46,407 nucleotides of DNA from CAKOSP01 sp964370755 (GTDB lineage: Bacteria; Bacillota_I; Bacilli_A; RF39; UBA660): the NCBI GenBank assembly GCA_964370755.1, contig CAYJKL010000009.1, positions 1-46,407 of the forward strand. Direction: 5' to 3'. A model generated the notes under the pieces. It saw only the letters and a program-made list of their open reading frames with translations, was not told the DNA's origin and searched no databases. This document shows positions 42,912-46,407 of this stretch, piece by piece (positions within the stretch are counted from its first letter, which is position 1; the number at the start of each line of letters is the position of its first letter). The translations under genes were made by a program, and so were the position numbers.

Positions 42912-42920
42912 ATTATAGCA
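42912..42920 (-). promoter_or_regulatory. Extended -10 promoter of the 156-residue gene
   Basis: TGCTATAAT on the minus strand, 14 nt before the ATG. Confidence 0.6.
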
Positions 42921-42930
42921 TATATATTTA

Positions 42931-43437
42931 TTATTTAACAATAGTTTCATACCATGCATCAGCTGCTGGTATATCAATTACTTTTTTAGTTTCGTAATTA
43001 GGCACACTTTCATATATAGGAGCATTAAACTCTTTAACACCCCCATGATGAGAACAAGTACCACTACCAGTTGAACAAGAAGGACTTCTAGTTCCATCAT
43101 TACACATAGTGCAGTAACCAACTACAACTTGAGTATAACCATTAAGTGCTTCTTCATAGTGTGACTTTTCTGAAACCGCAGGATGATAAACATATAATTC
43201 ATAAACTATTCCATCAAGTTCACAATTTACAGTAATATTAGTTCCGTCACATACTAACAAAGGTTCAGAAATTACACTTTCTTCTACCTCAGTTTCATCA
43301 TTATCAACAACTTTCTTAACATCAAACTCAGTATAATTTTTCTTTTCTACAGGTTCACTAATATCATCACTATCACTAAAAATACCTATCGACAATAAAC
43401 CTACAGAAACTAATCCTATCTTTTTTATTAAACCCAT
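42931..43437 (-). CDS. Exported protein with DUF3761-like cysteine motif
   Basis: 168 residues, GAGGTAG ribosome site. A short hydrophobic N-terminus (LIKKIGLVSVGLLSIGIF) acts as signal or anchor. After an acidic linker, a beta-rich part leads to CNDGTRSPSCSTGSGTCSHH, followed by GGV, the GTCSHHGGV pattern of DUF3761, in a cluster of Cys that may bind metal or form disulfides. A further CTMC pair lies just before. Function unknown. Confidence 0.75.
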   Translation of the reverse strand: MGLIKKIGLVSVGLLSIGIFSDSDDISEPVEKKNYTEFDVKKVVDNDETEVEESVISEPLLVCDGTNITVNCELDGIVYELYVYHPAVSEKSHYEEALNGYTQVVVGYCTMCNDGTRSPSCSTGSGTCSHHGGVKEFNAPIYESVPNYETKKVIDIPAADAWYETIVK

Positions 43438-43540
43438 ACAAACTACCTCACTTAAGTTTATATTATAATTTAAAAATTCAAAAAGCAGTTTAATATTGTC
43501 TAAATCCTCAAAAATTATACACGAAATAAATTAAAAATAT

Positions 43541-43570
43541 AAAAAGATGCTATTTTAATTAACATCTTTT
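43541..43570 (-). terminator. Terminator touching the stop of the 280-residue gene
   Basis: AAAAGATG/CATCTTTT stem (43563-43570 and 43542-43549) with 13-nt loop, then T-rich sequence. The first stem pairs include bases of the TAA stop (43569-43571). Confidence 0.65.
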
Positions 43571-44411
43571 ATTTATTATTATATCTAATTAATTTAAGTT
43601 CACCAAAAGCACTTCTAACAATCACATCAAGATGATCTAAATTTAAATCAAGACCAAATTTCTCATTAAATTCTTTTACAAAAATTTCTGCCCTAGCATA
43701 ACCTCTATCATAAGATGTACTATGAGAAAAAAACAATTTTAAAGATACCATATTAAGTAACCACTTTCTATTTTCTAAATCAACTTGCCTTCTCATCAAA
43801 CATCTTTCTAAATTTGAAAGATCATACTCACCATCATGTTTTACACTTAATATATTATACAAAGTGTGAATATCAATTTCTTTAGCACCAATTAGTTCAG
43901 AAAATTCATGCTTTAATTCCACTATACCAGTTTCATGGTCAGCAAACAAAAACATTTTGCTATCAACATTAAAATAATCTTTTCCTTCATTATTCATTTT
44001 TGCAAATTCTATACCTAATTTGAAATGGTAATTAATTCTTTCATTTTCAAAATCAGGTATACTCTGACCTACATATAAACCAGAATAGTAACCAGGATTA
44101 AGAATATCTAACTCTTCATCTTCCATAGCAAACAAAAGTTGATCAAGCACAAAATTTCCAGAATAATCTGTCAAATCTTCAAATCTTATATCATATGTGC
44201 CATCCTTTAAATCAAAAAATTTATTGGTAAACTTAAATTCATACCAAGACACAACTTTATCAATAAATTTTTGGTGCTTATCAATAACTTCAAGTATACC
44301 ACCATAGTATTCTTTTTTTGATTCACACCACTTTAAATAATCTTCATTAGATTTTAAAATGTATTCATTTTTATCGTGTTTATATATTTTTTCTATTTGT
44401 TCTCCTGTCAT
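43569..44411 (-). CDS. Hypothetical protein, 280 residues
   Basis: Not recognised. The ATG at 44409-44411 (MTGEQIEKIYK) is about 9 nt from AAGGAAGG; an ATG three codons upstream directly abuts that site. The protein is soluble, acidic, with many aromatic residues and no signal peptide or membrane segment. It follows 17 nt after the Qng1-like gene and may be co-transcribed with it; no domain was recognised. Confidence 0.7.
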   Translation of the reverse strand: MTGEQIEKIYKHDKNEYILKSNEDYLKWCESKKEYYGGILEVIDKHQKFIDKVVSWYEFKFTNKFFDLKDGTYDIRFEDLTDYSGNFVLDQLLFAMEDEELDILNPGYYSGLYVGQSIPDFENERINYHFKLGIEFAKMNNEGKDYFNVDSKMFLFADHETGIVELKHEFSELIGAKEIDIHTLYNILSVKHDGEYDLSNLERCLMRRQVDLENRKWLLNMVSLKLFFSHSTSYDRGYARAEIFVKEFNEKFGLDLNLDHLDVIVRSAFGELKLIRYNNK

Positions 44412-44428
44412 TTTCAACATCCTTCCTT

Positions 44429-45355
44429 TTAATATTTATTAGTAATAGTCTTATGATATGGTTTAGTCATTTTTTCTTTATCTTGACCAAGTAACCAAAT
44501 ATAATCATTGATATCCATTCTAGGTATATCAAGTTTCTTGGACATATAATCTATAACTACAAGAGTACTAGCTCTAATTTCATTTTCCATTTCAGAGTCT
44601 GCTAAAATCAAAATACCACTATCAACTATATTTTCAAGTTCTTTATTATATTCTAAAATACCATATGCTCTCATAACTTGAGGTAGTTTATAATCAGCAC
44701 ACCCTACTAAATTACCATAATCAACAGTTATTTTTTCTTTAACAGATTTCACATGCAATATATCTGAAACAAGTAACTGGGCTCTTTTGTAAAAATAAAC
44801 TTCTACTCCATCATATATAGATTTATCTTCAAAATAACTAAAGTTTCTAACAATAAATTCAAATAACTCAGTATCATTATCTATATTTTTAATTAAATCA
44901 CTAAACCTATTACCAGCTAAAATTTTATTCATTTCTAACAAATTATTATATCTATCCTCTAGTAGCGGAATTTCTACATTCCCTTTTAGAAAATCTTTAA
45001 ACTGTTCAAAATTCATATCAAAATTTTCATTATATTTAATATAATTACAAACTAAATACATCATCGCATATGATCCATCTAATTTATCACCATCAACATC
45101 TATAGTCCATTTAGGGTCACCCCAAAAACAGTAATCACCAATGGTATGTAAAAATAATAAGGTATCAATTATTCTATCAGTATCGTCATCAAGTATATTA
45201 AAAGGATTATCATCAAGCCAATATTTAATATCACTTTTATTTATAAGTTTAATAACATCATCTAAACATTTATAATTAACTTTAACTGATTTAGAATTTC
45301 TTTCAACTTTTTTAGCACTTTCAATAAATTTATCATACTCAATTTTCATAATCAT
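44429..45355 (-). CDS. Queuosine salvage protein, Qng1/DUF2419-like N-glycosylase
   Basis: About 308 residues, with start at the ATG 45353-45355 after AGAGG (the ATG two codons later is also possible). HTIGDYCFWGDPKWTID and LDGSYAMMYLVCNYI match the conserved F.FW.D..W and GSYA region of the Qng1 (DUF2419, PF10343) family, and LVGCADYKLPQVMRAYGILE with EMENEIRASTLVVIDYM matches its C-terminal half (ADYRVPQVLR..G.L, EIR..T). Qng1 hydrolyses queuosine 5'-phosphate to free queuine so it can be reused in tRNA. A tRNA-guanine transglycosylase and queuine transporter would be expected elsewhere in the genome. Family call is from memory of the motifs. Confidence 0.75.
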   Translation of the reverse strand: MIMKIEYDKFIESAKKVERNSKSVKVNYKCLDDVIKLINKSDIKYWLDDNPFNILDDDTDRIIDTLLFLHTIGDYCFWGDPKWTIDVDGDKLDGSYAMMYLVCNYIKYNENFDMNFEQFKDFLKGNVEIPLLEDRYNNLLEMNKILAGNRFSDLIKNIDNDTELFEFIVRNFSYFEDKSIYDGVEVYFYKRAQLLVSDILHVKSVKEKITVDYGNLVGCADYKLPQVMRAYGILEYNKELENIVDSGILILADSEMENEIRASTLVVIDYMSKKLDIPRMDINDYIWLLGQDKEKMTKPYHKTITNKY

Positions 45356-45372
45356 ATTTCCTCTTAATATAT

Positions 45373-45381
45373 ATAGTATCA
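45373..45381 (-). promoter_or_regulatory. Extended -10 promoter of the queuosine-salvage gene
   Basis: TGATACTAT on the minus strand, 17 nt before the chosen ATG. Confidence 0.45.
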
Positions 45382-45399
45382 CAAAAAGTGTATAAAAAC

Positions 45400-45421
45400 A
45401 AAAAAACTCGCATAAGCGAGT
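45400..45421 (-). terminator. Terminator of the rplM-rpsI operon
   Basis: ACTCGC-TTAT-GCGAGT stem-loop (45406-45421) followed by seven T on the minus strand, 24 nt after the rpsI stop. The most GC-rich terminator in the window. Confidence 0.95.
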
Positions 45422-45445
45422 AATTTTGTATAAAAAGTAAACTGA

Positions 45446-45865
45446 TTATCTTTTTGAAAATTGAGGTGCTCTACGAGCTTTTTTAAGACCGTATTTTTTA
45501 CGTTCTTTAACTCTTGCATCACGAGTAACAAATCCAGCAGCTTTTAAAACTTTTCTATAAGAATCTTCTCTAGTTTGATCAGTATTCTCATCAAATTTCA
45601 TTAAAGCTCTAGTAATTCCTAAACGGATAGCTCCAGTTTGTCCTGAAAAACCACCACCATCAACTGAAATTTCAATATCAAATCTATTTTCATTTCCAGT
45701 TAAAACAAGAGGTTGTTTTAAATCCATAACAAGTGTAGCATAAGGCATATACTCGTTAACATCTTTACCATTTACAGTAATATTTCCAGTTCCACCTACA
45801 AGTGTAACTTTAGCAACAGAAGCTTTTCTTCTACCAGTTGCATTCCATGTTTGTTTTTTAGCCAT
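45446..45865 (-). CDS. rpsI: Small ribosomal subunit protein uS9
   Basis: 139 residues, AGGAGG ribosome site. WNATGRRKASVAKVTLVGGT near the start, VDGGGFSGQTGAIRLGITRA in the middle, and the C-terminal tail ARVKERKKYGLKKARRAPQF followed by SKR, which reaches the ribosomal P site, are all characteristic. It starts 13 nt after rplM, forming the usual L13-S9 operon. Confidence 0.98.
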   Translation of the reverse strand: MAKKQTWNATGRRKASVAKVTLVGGTGNITVNGKDVNEYMPYATLVMDLKQPLVLTGNENRFDIEISVDGGGFSGQTGAIRLGITRALMKFDENTDQTREDSYRKVLKAAGFVTRDARVKERKKYGLKKARRAPQFSKR

Positions 45866-45878
45866 GTTCTAGTTCCTC

Positions 45879-46310
45879 CTAATCAATTTCCATTGCTTCA
45901 GGTTTTTGAGCAATATGTTTGTGGTCAGCATCTCTGTAAACAAATAATTTTGTTCCCATAGCTCTACCAAGTCTATTATGAGGAAGCATTCCTTTAATAG
46001 CTCTTTCCATCATTTCTTCAGGATATTTTTCTTTCATAACTCCAGCAGTTCTTTCTCTAAGTCCTCCTGGGAATCCAGAATGGTTATAATAAATTTTATC
46101 AGTAAGTTTTTTACCAGTTAAATTTACTTTACCAGCGTTGATTACGATTACGAAATCACCACAATCAATGTGAGGAGTATAAGTAGGTTTATGTTTTCCT
46201 TTTAAGATGTGTGCAGCTTTAGTTGCAATTCTACCTAAATTTTTTCCTTCAGCATCAATAACATACCATTTTCTTTCAACAGTTTCTTTTTTTTGCATAA
46301 ATGTTTTCAT
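45879..46310 (-). CDS. rplM: Large ribosomal subunit protein uL13
   Basis: 143 residues from the ATG at 46308-46310 (MKTFMQKKETVERKWYVIDA), after GGAAGG; an upstream TTG is on the ribosome site. LGRIATKAAHILKGKHKPTY, DCGDFVIVINAGKVNLTGKK, YYNHSGFPGGLRERT and KGMLPHNRLGRAMGTKLFVY are the typical L13 segments. It binds 23S rRNA domains II and VI and is needed early in 50S assembly. First gene of the operon with rpsI; its leader holds a hairpin that may be an autoregulatory site. Confidence 0.98.
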   Translation of the reverse strand: MKTFMQKKETVERKWYVIDAEGKNLGRIATKAAHILKGKHKPTYTPHIDCGDFVIVINAGKVNLTGKKLTDKIYYNHSGFPGGLRERTAGVMKEKYPEEMMERAIKGMLPHNRLGRAMGTKLFVYRDADHKHIAQKPEAMEID

Positions 46311-46338
46311 ATTAATTTTTCCTTCCAATTCACTATTA

Positions 46339-46363
46339 TTTTACTTCTTCCCACAAAGTAAAA
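46339..46363 (-). promoter_or_regulatory. Hairpin in the rplM leader, candidate L13 leader element
   Basis: TTTTACTT/AAGTAAAA, perfect 8-bp stem (46356-46363 and 46339-46346) with loop TGTGGGAAG on the minus strand, about 29 nt upstream of the L13 start. Low-GC Firmicutes carry an L13-binding leader at this place; the match to that family could not be checked. Confidence 0.5.
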
Positions 46364-46407
46364 CAACATAATTAAAATGTACCGAAAATAATATATCAAA
46401 TAAAAAG

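Noticed and set aside
1..46407. Search by eye for CRISPR arrays, tRNAs, rRNAs, insertion sequences and alternative genetic code.
   Set aside because: No spaced direct repeats, cloverleaf, transposase or terminal inverted repeats seen; genes end at TGA as well as TAA/TAG and use TGG for Trp.

Overview
The window is about 46.4 kb of very AT-rich DNA from a Gram-positive, low-GC bacterium. The likely source is an uncultured gut-type Bacilli/Mollicutes-related lineage (RF39-like or Erysipelotrichia-like). The evidence is strong AGGAGG ribosome sites, TGA used as a stop and TGG for Trp, many small single-membrane-segment proteins, FtsX-type ABC exporters, PerR/rubrerythrin, and a secreted protein with the GYSALN..L.ISGEATV leader often seen in such genomes. 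The lineage call is inference. Almost every gene lies on the minus strand; only three (a Sel1-repeat protein, an AI-2E family transporter and a ZnPLC-like protein) are on the plus strand. Two 100-N scaffold gaps are present (2864-2963 and 42314-42413); the second is flanked by an exact 55-bp duplication and is almost certainly an unmerged contig overlap.

Layout, left to right. 1-2682: two FAD oxidoreductases (COG2509 type, cut by the window edge, and HI0933/BaiN type). 3067-4977: a secreted LamG-like protein and an SDR oxidoreductase. 5044-7690: a tight alkylation-repair operon (AlkD-like, AdaA-like, Ogt, DUF1848 radical-SAM-like protein). 7799-14084: a five-gene overlapping operon, response regulator - histidine kinase - YfhO - GT2 - GtrA, that joins a two-component system to lipid-linked sugar transfer. 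14182-16183: MazG-like protein, unknown protein, metallophosphoesterase. 16253-18172: UPF0718 permease with its ArsR-family regulator and a P-loop protein; two perfect palindromes sit on the permease promoter. 18213-23688: amino-acid/dicarboxylate symporter, Sel1 protein, small alarmone hydrolase plus thioredoxin-like membrane protein, a small unknown protein, rubrerythrin and PerR. 23948-24885: a phage-like CHAP-CW_7 hydrolase with a 39-residue acidic partner. 25005-29675: AI-2E transporter, zinc-ribbon protein, SWIM-SNF2 helicase. 29770-35013: two fused ABC-FtsX transporters behind an ECF-like sigma factor and a 53-residue membrane protein. 35082-41008: CapA, a 31-residue membrane peptide, RDD, HtrA, an Abi/HEPN protein, the ZnPLC protein, and a CwlD-type amidase. 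41061-46310: SPFH/SHOCT protein, three unknown or secreted proteins, a queuosine-salvage (Qng1-like) protein, and ribosomal S9 and L13 with a structured leader.

Genome-scale habits can be read directly. Most promoters I could place carry an extended -10 (TGn-TATAAT). Three genes appear leaderless, with the -10 box 5-6 nt before an ATG that has no Shine-Dalgarno. At least eight transcription units end with an intrinsic terminator whose hairpin contains or touches the stop codon. Small genes missed by a length cutoff were found at 24766-24885, 26245-26421, 34373-34534 and 36445-36540. No tRNA, rRNA, CRISPR array, IS element or attachment site was recognised.
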